Below, one piece after another: positions 54,601 through 62,577 of a stretch of 64,000 bases of DNA. Every line of letters begins with the position of its first letter. The stretch's first letter is position 1. The notes beneath the pieces are model-generated. The model was not told the origin of the DNA and ran no database searches. It saw only the letters and a list, made by a program, of their open reading frames with translations. The stretch comes from Akkermansiaceae bacterium (GTDB lineage: Bacteria; Verrucomicrobiota; Verrucomicrobiia; Verrucomicrobiales; Akkermansiaceae): contig CAJIZY010000013.1 in NCBI GenBank assembly GCA_905181965.1, positions 210,219 through 274,218 of the forward strand. Direction: 5' to 3'. Both the position numbers and the translations under genes were made by a program.

Positions 54601-55837
54601 ATTCACCATACGCCGCCATCGCGATCTTAAGCTCAGGACGCATTGCCTTTGCCTTGAGCTGATACTCTACAAACAACTCGCCCGGCATATGAAGAACCCG
54701 GGAATCCCCAACGGACAGACATGAGACATCAATTTGGCTTCCAGCCTTATGACGAAGCATGAAAGCCGCCTGATCCACGTTTGCAAAATACCCACGTCCC
54801 GGTTGATTTTTAAGGGCCTCCATTACTTTTTCTTCATCCTTAAGGTGATTGGCCAGAGGGAGCCGCACTTTCTCGACCTCAAAACGAATTCCATCCGGGC
54901 CAACCTCCCACTTCTTGGTCGCATTCCAGGCCTTAAGCATCCCCTCGGCCATCCGATTTGCCAGAATCATGCGGTTCTCCTTATTCCCATCGTTGTATTT
55001 TCCAGCCCCGAGATTTCCACCCGCTCCGTTGAAGTGAAGATGCAAGGCGTCGGGCACCCCCTGCCCCCGCATGAATCTCGCAATACCCGGAAAGTCCGGA
55101 CTCGGCGTCCCCGTGAGATAATAACTTTGAGGATGACAAGCGTAATAACTTAGCACTGCTACGGGCTCATTCTTACTCCAAAAAGAAAGCAACGACACAT
55201 CCGGATCAATCGTACCTTCCGGCTCCGCTCGCAGCGCCGGGTCACGCGTCGTCGTGTAACGAACCGCTCTCACTTTTCCATCGGGCCCCAAAATTCGACG
55301 ATTCGAGGCCACTTTTTCCACCGCAGCCTCACCCCACCCGTAATGAGTCACTTTCTGCGCCTTTGGAAGTGACTCCCGGACAGCCGCTGCAGTCCGCCCA
55401 ATCACCTCTCTATGAAAATCTCCCTTGGTCCGTTCATATCCCTTAAGTCCAAATTTCTTTACTAACTTTTCCGCCGTGAAATCACACCCCGGCGCATCGT
55501 GTTGATGGAGCGCGTGAAGAGCCACCCGGTCACGTGTCGTGCCCGCAGCCTTTGCTAGGGCGTCCCGAAATTGATCATAGCCTTCGTTGGCAACTCCGAT
55601 CCAATCGATCGCGCAGATCACAATTGGTTTACCGGCCCCTAAAATAACGACACCCCGGCATCGTAACGAAAGCTCGGGATCCTTTCCCACCATCGTGTAA
55701 GCCATTGCTGAGCCCACCGGCGGTGTCACATCGAGATCGAAAGTCGCTACGCGCAGTGTCGTTTCTTTTTCTTTCCCTGCCCCGGCGGCAAAGAAAACAG
55801 CGATCAAGACAATAGAGAGCACCAAGGGGATTTTCAC
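51644..55837 (-). CDS. Giant exported fusion: ceramidase-like, PVC dehydrogenase propeller, HEAT, cytochrome c
   Basis: A 1397-residue protein with signal peptide (MKIPLVLSIVLIAVFFAAGAG). Residues about 28-450 resemble neutral/alkaline ceramidase N-terminal domains (FDLDVTPPVGSAMAYT, CAIDWIGVANEGYDQFRDAL, HALHQHDAPG, YYACHPQSYY, NGAGGNLGAGKYNDG). Residues about 470-860 are the PVC-type dehydrogenase propeller (FETRPGFEMQLVASEP, YDENGLMYVAEY, DENGDGHYETAGIFAEGL, WGLDHWIYGAGSN). Residues about 880-1240 are HEAT-like repeats. The last 130 residues are a cytochrome c with CAACHRHE and IGPDIATVK. Joining a hydrolase to this electron-transfer unit is unusual. Divergent from the PQQ-type gene; operator-like palindrome between them. 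Confidence 0.85.
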   Translation of the reverse strand: MKIPLVLSIVLIAVFFAAGAGKEKETTLRVATFDLDVTPPVGSAMAYTMVGKDPELSLRCRGVVILGAGKPIVICAIDWIGVANEGYDQFRDALAKAAGTTRDRVALHALHQHDAPGCDFTAEKLVKKFGLKGYERTKGDFHREVIGRTAAAVRESLPKAQKVTHYGWGEAAVEKVASNRRILGPDGKVRAVRYTTTRDPALRAEPEGTIDPDVSLLSFWSKNEPVAVLSYYACHPQSYYLTGTPSPDFPGIARFMRGQGVPDALHLHFNGAGGNLGAGKYNDGNKENRMILANRMAEGMLKAWNATKKWEVGPDGIRFEVEKVRLPLANHLKDEEKVMEALKNQPGRGYFANVDQAAFMLRHKAGSQIDVSCLSVGDSRVLHMPGELFVEYQLKAKAMRPELKIAMAAYGEYGTGYIGTEIGYKEGGYETSPSASAVGPGSEKILTAAMKKLLSVKSRKKQGQAGPKSPKEAMAGFETRPGFEMQLVASEPQIHEPIVLSYDENGLMYVAEYLKFPSHHGKSDGPDGCIRLLKDENGDGHYETAGIFAEGLEWPTGICCWDGGVYVVAAPDLWYLKDTNGDGRADHREKIFTGFGFRNDEGTANNLIWGLDHWIYGAGSNSGGEIKSLVQSDAKNVSIRGRDFRFHPKTRKFEAIPGSEQFGNAIDDWGNRFLSQNSKPAVNVVLSSESSERNPFLPVPSAKVDLWKDPTIYRASRIEDWRLARTKLRLAEKRSYPAPSVSHDVFSGCSGLQIYRGAVYPKEFRGNLFVGDVQGNLIHRRSLAPQGMTFTSERTELKSEFLRSKDNWFRPANLVNAPDGTLHVVDMYREIIETPDSMVKKIFEMVDFRSGREFGRIYRLAPKGFEPPPPPRLGEVTLPELIRTLENQNGWWRDTAGRLIVERGGMDALPGLRALLRESDWDVTRLHALYAIAGLGGLEESDLKLALTDVSAGLREHGLKLYRKDYPNLRGRLFELAIDENVRVRFQAALVLGDLGGGEAASALAKMSIRDAANRWIRFAVLSARPENALAVFKNLERKIHRSPLFEPLAFVIGARHEKSEVVALLGILKETASDFPVAAVMSKLGEGLKSSGSTLRDYPKATEVMAKLVERARMTLKNDGVPSEEQVEAVRILGQTDDQVVSDLHELLVPSRTVEVQQAALAEIAEFGVRSSAGKLIDQLPELSPSVRSEATEVLLGREAWIEILLVSIEKKEIFTHQISQAQQMRLLKHTNPTIQKLANELFSAKGTPRDKVVQEYKAAHKLSGDAGRGLEVFRKNCAACHRHEKEGYEIGPDIATVKNRDYESALIQILDPNREVLANFEQYFVTLKNGQVVTGRIVRESGSGLTLVRAGGVQSEILRKNIKSITSTGRSLMPEGLESVIDLQSMSDLWAFLKS

Positions 55838-55894
55838 AACGAAACAAGATCACACAGAAGGCTCCCTGCCAAGATCGCAACAAGACGAAGTCGT

Positions 55895-55916
55895 GACAAT
55901 ATTCCACAATATTGTC
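55895..55916. promoter_or_regulatory. Operator-like perfect inverted repeat
   Basis: GACAATATT (55895-55903) and AATATTGTC (55908-55916) form a perfect 9-bp inverted repeat with spacer CCAC, in the 208-bp gap between two divergent genes (starts 55837 and 56046). Size and symmetry fit a dimeric repressor site. Regulator unknown. Confidence 0.55.
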
Positions 55917-56045
55917 TAAACTCTTCCTGCAATCTCTAAGACGCGAAAAAAGAACACTTGAAAGTTATGCTTGATCACTGAAAAGCATAGAGCCTCCCGT
56001 CCTTCTACCTGAAACCCAGCCAAAAAGATCTCTCTCCCTTCCCCC

Positions 56046-57293
56046 ATGAAACCCTGTATTCTTTCCGCCCTGCTCGCCCTCTCCTCGTTTGCTCAAGATA
56101 CATGGCCCCGCTTCCGAGGCGAAAACGGCACCGGAGTTTCCTCCGCCAAAATTCCGACCGAACTCGGAGAAAACACCCTCTTGTGGTCAGCTAAACTCTC
56201 TGGCCCGGGTTCCAGTTCCCCTGTCATCTGGAAAGACAAACTTTTCATTACCAGTGAGAACCGTAACACGGAAACCGTCGCTTTGCTCTGCCTCGATGCC
56301 AAGTCCGGAAAAACCCTCTGGAGTAAACCTCTCGCCGTGGGAGATTACCATCTCCACCGTTTCAATAACACCGCGGCTGCCAGCCCCGCGGTGAATGACA
56401 ACACCGTCGTCATCAGTTGGTTCAACGGAACCGATAACAAAGCCATGCTTTCTGCCTTTGACCATTCCGGAACCAAGCTCTGGGATTACGAAATCGGTAA
56501 GGTCAAAACCCAACATGGATTCAGCCTCCAACCAGTCATTCACCTAGAACAAATTGTTCTCGCCCATATTCACATGGACGACGGATTCATCGCTACCATT
56601 TCTGCAAAGTCCGGCAAGGTGACTTGGAAAACAAGGCTTCAGGGAAGCGGTGAAAAAACCAGCTACATCACTCCCTTGGTTTACAAAACCTCAACCGGGT
56701 TCGAAGTGGTCTTCGCGAGCCAAGCACATGGAGTGGTTGCTCTCGATTTCACTTCCGGCAAGGAGAAATGGTCGCTTCCCGGCACTATGAAACAAAGAAC
56801 GATTGTTTCCCCCATCAATGTTCTCGCTGGATCAACCAGCAAAGAACCCCTCATCGCCGTTGGCTGTAAAAACGGAGTCTATTTTGCCGTCAGCCCACCC
56901 TCGGAAAAAGGAAACTCCGCTGAAATAGCATGGCATATGAAAGGAAAAACTCCCTACGTGCCAACTCCCGTTTCAAATGGTAAAACGGTGTTCGCTTTGT
57001 CCGATGGCGGAGTGCTGACCGCGCTTGAGGCCAGATCGGGTAGAGTCGTTTGGACCCAAAAATTACAGGCTAATTTTTACGCCTCGCCCATCATTGCCGA
57101 TGGCAAGTTGATTGCCCTTTCACGCGAAGGCCTATTGATCACCGCCAATGTTTCCGATGGCTACGATGAATTGTCACGTTCCAGCCTCTCCCCCGGCCCT
57201 GAATCCGAGTGGAGCGACGCCACCCCGGCAATCGCGAATGGGAGAATTTACCTGCGCCTTGGATCTCGTATTGATTGCCATGGTGAAAAATAA
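56046..57293 (+). CDS. Exported PQQ-like beta-propeller protein
   Basis: A 415-residue protein with signal peptide MKPCILSALLALSSFAQ. The repeats have the tryptophan-docking pattern of PQQ propellers: WPRFRGENGTGVSS, LDAKSGKTLWSKPL, FDHSGTKLWDYEIG, ISAKSGKVTWKTRLQG, LDFTSGKEKWSLPG, LEARSGRVVWTQKL. Catalytic residues of quinoprotein dehydrogenases were not recognised, so it is more likely a BamB-like or PVC 'outer membrane propeller' protein. A weak terminator follows. Confidence 0.85.
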   Translation: MKPCILSALLALSSFAQDTWPRFRGENGTGVSSAKIPTELGENTLLWSAKLSGPGSSSPVIWKDKLFITSENRNTETVALLCLDAKSGKTLWSKPLAVGDYHLHRFNNTAAASPAVNDNTVVISWFNGTDNKAMLSAFDHSGTKLWDYEIGKVKTQHGFSLQPVIHLEQIVLAHIHMDDGFIATISAKSGKVTWKTRLQGSGEKTSYITPLVYKTSTGFEVVFASQAHGVVALDFTSGKEKWSLPGTMKQRTIVSPINVLAGSTSKEPLIAVGCKNGVYFAVSPPSEKGNSAEIAWHMKGKTPYVPTPVSNGKTVFALSDGGVLTALEARSGRVVWTQKLQANFYASPIIADGKLIALSREGLLITANVSDGYDELSRSSLSPGPESEWSDATPAIANGRIYLRLGSRIDCHGEK

Positions 57294-57307
57294 GGTGGAT
57301 GCCTATT

Positions 57308-57331
57308 GACCCGAAGGCTTTTCGGGTCCTT
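57308..57331 (+). terminator. Probable terminator
   Basis: GACCCGAA (57308-57315) pairs with TTCGGGTC (57321-57328) around GGCTT, followed by CTTCTT. 15 bp after the propeller gene stop and 15 bp before the next ATG at 57346. Confidence 0.65.
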
Positions 57332-57345
57332 CTTGCACCGTCCCT

Positions 57346-59551
57346 ATGAAAGGCGTTCTTCTGTCCCTATTCCTCATCACCACCCTTTCAGGGCAGGTTC
57401 TGCAGGACATTTCGCTCGGAGCGCGAGGGAAATTTGAGGTCAGCTCCCAACCTTCTCCCTCCCACTACTTTCGCCTGCTCCGGTCACGGGACTTCAACAC
57501 ATGGGAAACCGTCGACCTCCAGTCGTCCGGAAACGAACTCGCCGTTCTTAGCGACTCTGTCTTACCCCGGCCCAACGGGTTTTACAAACTTCAGCGGATT
57601 TCCAACAGGTCCCCCTTGGACTCCGATGGCGATGGGCGTAGCGATATCGCTGAGCTCGCACTCGGGCATGGCCTCAATGCCGCCGACCCTATTTCAACCA
57701 GAGATGGCAACATCTTTCTCGCCACCGAGGAAAACTTCAACTCTCTCTCCAAGCGCGACAATTTTCCCGGAGCTCAAAATGTGAGGGAGGTTAAATTCCT
57801 CATTACAAACATTCGAACCAAGCCCGAACTCTACTTTTTTAATATCAATCGAAACCAACACCACTACGACTTCGCTATCAACGTTCTTAATTTCCCCCGG
57901 AACTATAACGAGTTCACGCGCAATACCTATATTAGCGCCGTAAATCGCCAAAATCTCGCCGGTTCCCTCGTCTCGCACGATAACTACATTGCACCCGATG
58001 GCTCCAAAGGAATTTACACCCTAGAATTCTGGCCGACCGATCCCGTTACCTTCGAATGGATCGAACTGGCTTACGAAATAATCGCAAAGAATGCTCCTTT
58101 CATCTCCCGCCTTGCCTACCACGCCCCCAGCGAAACCCAGCGCCAACTCCAAAAGGCGAACCAAGCCCTCTACGACGCCTCTTCAATTCATACGATCGAG
58201 ACCGACGATCTCTTCTCCAGCACCACCTACCAGCCCATGAATCAACAAGAAGCGTTCGGACGCCTTGTTGCCTCAACCGGAAGGGAAACCCTTTCCGCCC
58301 GCGACATTGTTATCTTCAAGAATCTTCCAAACGACCTGACTTATGTCTCTGGCATTATCACTGAAGTTCCCCAGACCCCACTCTCGCACGTCAATCTCAA
58401 GGCCCAACAAAACGACACTCCAAACTCCTACATTGAAGACGCCGCTAACCACCCCGAAATCGCACCTCTCATAGGTCAAAATATCTACTACCGAGTTTCT
58501 GCAGGAGGTTTCGAAATCCGTGCTGCAACCCAAGATGAAGTCGAAGACTACTTTGAGTCGATCCGCCCCACCCAGTCATCTTCCCCACCCCGTGATCTCA
58601 GTGAAACAAAAATCACAGCACTCTCAAGGGTCGCTTTCTCCGAGAGCGATTCCTTTGGGGGAAAGGCGGCCAACGTTGCTGAGTTGCGACGACTTTTCCC
58701 GAACAACGCACCCGATGGCTTTGCAATCCCCTTCCATTTTTACCACGAATTTATGATTCACAATCGCTTCTACCCGGAGGTGGCGGCGATGATCTCTAAT
58801 GCGGACTTTCAAAGTAATCCCGCACTTCGGGAATCACTTTTAGCCAACTTCCGCGATCGCATTCAAAATAAAAGCACCATGCCAACATGGATGTATCAGG
58901 AACTGACCGAACTTCAAAACAACCTCCCCCCCCGACATCACCCCGCGCCTTCGCTCCAGCGCCAATGCCGAGGATACCACCAGCTTCAATGGCGCTGGCC
59001 TTTACGACTCATTCACTCATAAGGACAACGAGGGTCACATCAGCAAAAGCATCAAACAAGTCTGGGCCAGCCTTTGGAACTACCGCGCATACGAAGAACG
59101 CGAATTTTATCGTATCAATCACCTCTCTTCCGCCATGGGAGTCCTCGTTCACCCCAATCAGAAAAACGAGCAAGCCAATGGCGTCGCCGTCGCGAGAAAC
59201 ATCTTCGACCCAGACTGGGAAGGCTACTACTTCAATGCTCAGGCCGGAGAAAATCTTGTTACCAACCCCGAAGACAACTCCACCCCAGAAGAGCTCCTCG
59301 CTGCCAAGCTTTTCGGGAACTCCCAATTCGAGATCCAGTATATTCGTTACTCCAACCAAGTCCCCGAGGGCGAAACCGTCCTCACTCGGCGTCAAGTTCT
59401 GGATCTTGTAGAGGATTTACAAATCGTCAATGCGCGCTTCAAAACGCTCTACAACGAACGGTTCAATAGAAATTTCGCGATGGAGATCGAATTTAAAATT
59501 ACCGAGGCAGGTAAGATCTCCATCAAACAGGCCCGTCCCTACGTCAACTAG
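57346..59551 (+). CDS. Exported protein with PEP-synthase/PPDK nucleotide-binding (N-terminal) domain, one frameshift in a C8 tract
   Basis: Signal peptide MKGVLLSLFLITTLSGQ. It contains a thrombospondin-3-like calcium segment (SDGDGRSDIAELALGHGLNAADP), then an unassigned domain, a PEP-utiliser-like phosphohistidine-domain region (LTYVSGIITEVPQTPLSHVNLKAQ), and a PPDK_N ATP-grasp-like domain from about residue 420 (SDSFGGKAANVAELRRL, FAIPFHFYHEF, RSSANAEDTTSFNGAGLYDS). The frame breaks in a run of eight C (58926-58933); seven C restores NNLPPDITPRLRSSANAEDTT. About 735 residues after correction. ATP use outside the cytoplasm would be unusual, so the domain may be non-catalytic or exported by folding elsewhere. 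Ends head-to-head with the yaaA stop (adjacent stops at 59551/59552). Confidence 0.75.
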
Positions 59552-60331
59552 TTAAGCAGCACCTTCTTTGCGCAGGAACACAAGCTTGGATTCGTCAGAA
59601 TCTTGCTTCGAATAACGATAACCGGCGGTTTTAAATTTCTGTAAGTCCTTCGGACTAGTGACTCCGTTGCGTATGATATGGTCCGCCATCATCCCCCGCG
59701 CTTTCTTCGCAAAAAACGAGATGATTTTAAATGTTCCATTCTTTTCATCTTTAAAGACTGGCGTGATAAGCTCTCCATTAAGATCCTTCTTTCTGACTGC
59801 TGAGAAATATTCGTTCGAAGCAAGATTGACCACAAAATCAGATCCCGATTTTTTCAAGTCGGCATTCAAGGACCTCGTCAGCGAATCACCCCAAAACTCA
59901 TAGAGATTTTTTCCTTTTCTATTGGTGAACTTTGTTCCCATTTCCAGACGATAGGGCTGCATCAAATCCAATGGTCGTAACACGCCATATAGCCCGGAAA
60001 AAATTCGAATCCGCTTCTGCGCCAAATCAAAATCCACCTTATCCCACTGATCTAGGTCCATTCCCTGGTAGACATCGCCAGTGAAAGCGAGAATTGCAGG
60101 ACGGGAGTTTTCTTTGGTGAATTCAGTCTCCCAGGTCGCAAAACGATCATGATTTAACTGCGCTAAATTAGCGCTGATCGACATCAAGTGACCCACATCC
60201 CCTACCGAAAGTTTGCGTAATTGCGAAATCAGTTCGGCGGAATTCTCAATGAAACGTGGCTTAGTTGAACGTTTGCTCAAAAGCGGCGATTCATAGTCCA
60301 ACGACTTAGCGGGTGACAGTAGAACGATCAT
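59552..60331 (-). CDS. yaaA: YaaA family peroxide stress protein (UPF0246)
   Basis: ATG 60331 gives MIVLLSPAKSLDY, the usual start of YaaA; an ATG 99 bp upstream lies in sequence without family similarity. 259 residues. Further marks are FTGDVYQGMDLDQW, IRIFSGLYGVLRPLDLMQPYRLEMGT and NLASNEYFSAVRK, with basic C terminus. In E. coli YaaA is induced by OxyR and limits intracellular iron-driven DNA damage. It is convergent with the PPDK-like gene and not obviously in an operon. Confidence 0.93.
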   Translation of the reverse strand: MIVLLSPAKSLDYESPLLSKRSTKPRFIENSAELISQLRKLSVGDVGHLMSISANLAQLNHDRFATWETEFTKENSRPAILAFTGDVYQGMDLDQWDKVDFDLAQKRIRIFSGLYGVLRPLDLMQPYRLEMGTKFTNRKGKNLYEFWGDSLTRSLNADLKKSGSDFVVNLASNEYFSAVRKKDLNGELITPVFKDEKNGTFKIISFFAKKARGMMADHIIRNGVTSPKDLQKFKTAGYRYSKQDSDESKLVFLRKEGAA

Positions 60332-60465
60332 TTCAGGGGACTCTGACCTCAGCCCGAAAAATTGCAACCCGTCACAAATTAAGAAAACAGGTAAAACGAG
60401 GAGGCGACTTTCTCGTAATCTCACTCTCACGAGCTCAATGTTTTGACCCTGAACTTCAGCTCGTT

Positions 60466-61230
60466 CTAATAAGAACGATCGAGGTGCACGTAGCCGCCAT
60501 CAGGATAAACAATCTGCCCGGTGGTATGACCGGATTTCCTGGAGGCCAAAAAGACGACCGTATTCGCGATTTCCTCCACGCTCGTCATTCTTTGGCCCAA
60601 AGGGATTCGCTCGCAAACTTCCGTCAAAAAGCCCTCGGGATCTTCTTTTCCCTGCGCCCAAGCTTCATACATTGGTGTCAACACTTCGGCAGGAGCCACC
60701 GAGTTCACCCGGATCCCGAATTCCGCCAGATCAAGAGCCCATTCACGCGTGAGAGCATTCATCGCTCCTTTTGAAGCTGCGTAGCCCGAAGTTTCTCCCT
60801 GTCCCGTTTCAGGAACCTTTGATGAGATGTTCACAATAAAGCCCTTCGTCTCTATCAAAGCATCGAGGGCGAAGTGAGTGAGGGCATAAACATGGACAAG
60901 ATTTTTTCGTAACGAGTCTACAAAGTCATCCACTCCACTTCGCAGAGAGACCCGATCATTAACTCCTGCGTTATGAACCACTCCGTCAATCCGTCCATAT
61001 ATCTCCATGACTTTCAGGATTGCCTTTTCACAAGCCTCCTCCGAAGTGAGCTCTGCTTCAATCATCAAACCCCTTCCCAATTTCTCAATAAGAGCGCGGC
61101 CATCTTCTAGTGACCGACCTACGATAACCGGAATCGCTTCTTCGCCAGCGAAGCCCTCGACACAGGCCGCTCCAATCCCCCTAGAACCACCCGTTATTAC
61201 GACTACTTTCCCTTTCAGCTCTAAATCCAT
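60466..61230 (-). CDS. Short-chain dehydrogenase, likely L-fucose pathway
   Basis: A 254-residue classical SDR. Nucleotide motif TGGSRGIG (about residues 13-20), NAGV, catalytic Ser in NISSKVPETGQGE, Tyr and Lys in SGYAASKGA, and C-terminal PDGGYVHLDRSY. Arg in VGRSLEDG after the glycine motif is compatible with NADP. As last gene of the minus-strand fucose operon (11 bp after fucD) it is likely L-fucose (or D-arabinose) 1-dehydrogenase, since the second SDR of the cluster is a better 2-keto-3-deoxy-L-fuconate dehydrogenase; the two roles could be reversed. Confidence 0.82.
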   Translation of the reverse strand: MDLELKGKVVVITGGSRGIGAACVEGFAGEEAIPVIVGRSLEDGRALIEKLGRGLMIEAELTSEEACEKAILKVMEIYGRIDGVVHNAGVNDRVSLRSGVDDFVDSLRKNLVHVYALTHFALDALIETKGFIVNISSKVPETGQGETSGYAASKGAMNALTREWALDLAEFGIRVNSVAPAEVLTPMYEAWAQGKEDPEGFLTEVCERIPLGQRMTSVEEIANTVVFLASRKSGHTTGQIVYPDGGYVHLDRSY

Positions 61231-61241
61231 CGTGATAAATA

Positions 61242-62573
61242 CTAATCCGTTTCAAATTCAAAGTGAACTCCACACTTTTCTTTCAGTCGGCTACTCCAAA
61301 TTTTCCCACCCGGAAAGGTATGGTCCCTCAGGAATTCCTCGCGGAATTCTAACCCCCATCCCGGAGCCTCAGGAGTCACATAGTGCCCATCTTTCATCCG
61401 CACCGGTTGTTCAACCGCATCTTGAAGAAAATCAATGTACTCCACCAACTGCGTCTCGGAATGGCCGCTCACCGCAATTTGATCCCACATCCCATAATGC
61501 TGAATCATATTGCAAAGCGCGATCCCGCCCCCGTGCGGACACACCGGCACACCAAACTTTGCCGCCATCAAAATGATCGCCATCACATCATTTACCCCAG
61601 ACACCCTTACGGCATCAATTTGACAATACCCAACCGCTCTACTTTTAAGAAGCTGCTTAAAAATCACCGGAGAAGCCGCGTGCTCACCACAAGCAAACTG
61701 AAACGATTCTTCTTTGAAGCTTTCCGAAAGCTCAACATACCCAAGAACATCATCCCGCGCGATGGGTTCCTCCACCCACTTCAATCCAAACGGCCCGTAG
61801 TTCGACACATGTTCCTTGGCCTCTCCCACTCCCCAGAATTGGTTAGCATCCACCATCAGCGATTGATCATTTCCAATCGCTTCCCGCATGAACTTAAGCC
61901 GAGCCAAATCCTCGGAAGAATTTAATCCTACCTTCACTTTGAAGGCGTCAAAGCCTTCCCCCTGAAGCTTACGAACTGTTGCTAGAATCGCCTCATCACT
62001 CAGCCCAAGCCATCCAGCGGTGCAGTATGCTTTCGGCCCCAGCTCACTCATCGCCTCCTCACGATCCACCTTTGTTTCACCTGCCTTCTCCAAAATCTTT
62101 AAGGCCTCTTCGGGAGTCAAAGCGTCTTTCAAATTCCTCCAGTCGATACAACCCACTACAAATTCCGGCTTAAGATCCACGAGTAACTTCCACAGTGGTT
62201 TTTTTTCGGCTTTAGCCCATAAATCCCACATTGCGTTAATGATGGCCCCGCATGCCATACGAAACACGCCATCATGTAACCATCGTAATTGGTGGTGATC
62301 ATTCAGCCTTCGGTAGAGCTTGACCGGGGCTTCGCAAAACTCTTCTAAAGTAGACCCAACGATTAAGGTCGCGAGGTCTTGTATGCCATGACCAATCCAA
62401 TCAGTCCCTGCCCCGACTGTAAAAACCACCGACACGCCCCGCAACCCGCCATCGGTCTCCAGATGCAGGACAGCTGATGAGTAATCCGGCGCCTTATGGA
62501 AAGGATCAGAACCCAACATGTTGTCCGATGTCGGCACCCGAACATCAATGACTTTTGCCGAAGTAATTTTCAT
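61242..62573 (-). CDS. L-fuconate dehydratase (enolase superfamily)
   Basis: A 443-residue mandelate-racemase-like enolase-superfamily protein that removes water from L-fuconate giving 2-keto-3-deoxy-L-fuconate. Typical FucD features are GSDPFHKAPDYSSAVLHL, GCIDWRNLKDALTPEEAL, TAGWLGLSDE, the acid/base FKVKVG, metal ligands VDANQFWG and WVEEP, CGEH, and the catalytic His in VCPHGGGIALCN. Length matches known L-fuconate dehydratases. Sits between two SDR genes and a FAH-family hydrolase; gaps of 11 and 4 bp. Confidence 0.92.
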   Translation of the reverse strand: MKITSAKVIDVRVPTSDNMLGSDPFHKAPDYSSAVLHLETDGGLRGVSVVFTVGAGTDWIGHGIQDLATLIVGSTLEEFCEAPVKLYRRLNDHHQLRWLHDGVFRMACGAIINAMWDLWAKAEKKPLWKLLVDLKPEFVVGCIDWRNLKDALTPEEALKILEKAGETKVDREEAMSELGPKAYCTAGWLGLSDEAILATVRKLQGEGFDAFKVKVGLNSSEDLARLKFMREAIGNDQSLMVDANQFWGVGEAKEHVSNYGPFGLKWVEEPIARDDVLGYVELSESFKEESFQFACGEHAASPVIFKQLLKSRAVGYCQIDAVRVSGVNDVMAIILMAAKFGVPVCPHGGGIALCNMIQHYGMWDQIAVSGHSETQLVEYIDFLQDAVEQPVRMKDGHYVTPEAPGWGLEFREEFLRDHTFPGGKIWSSRLKEKCGVHFEFETD

Positions 62574-62577
62574 GCCT

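Noticed and set aside
28737..57080. A 15-bp exact match CAGGCTAATTTTTAC at about 28737 and 57067
   Set aside because: Too short and in unrelated coding contexts; expected by chance or shared codon use.
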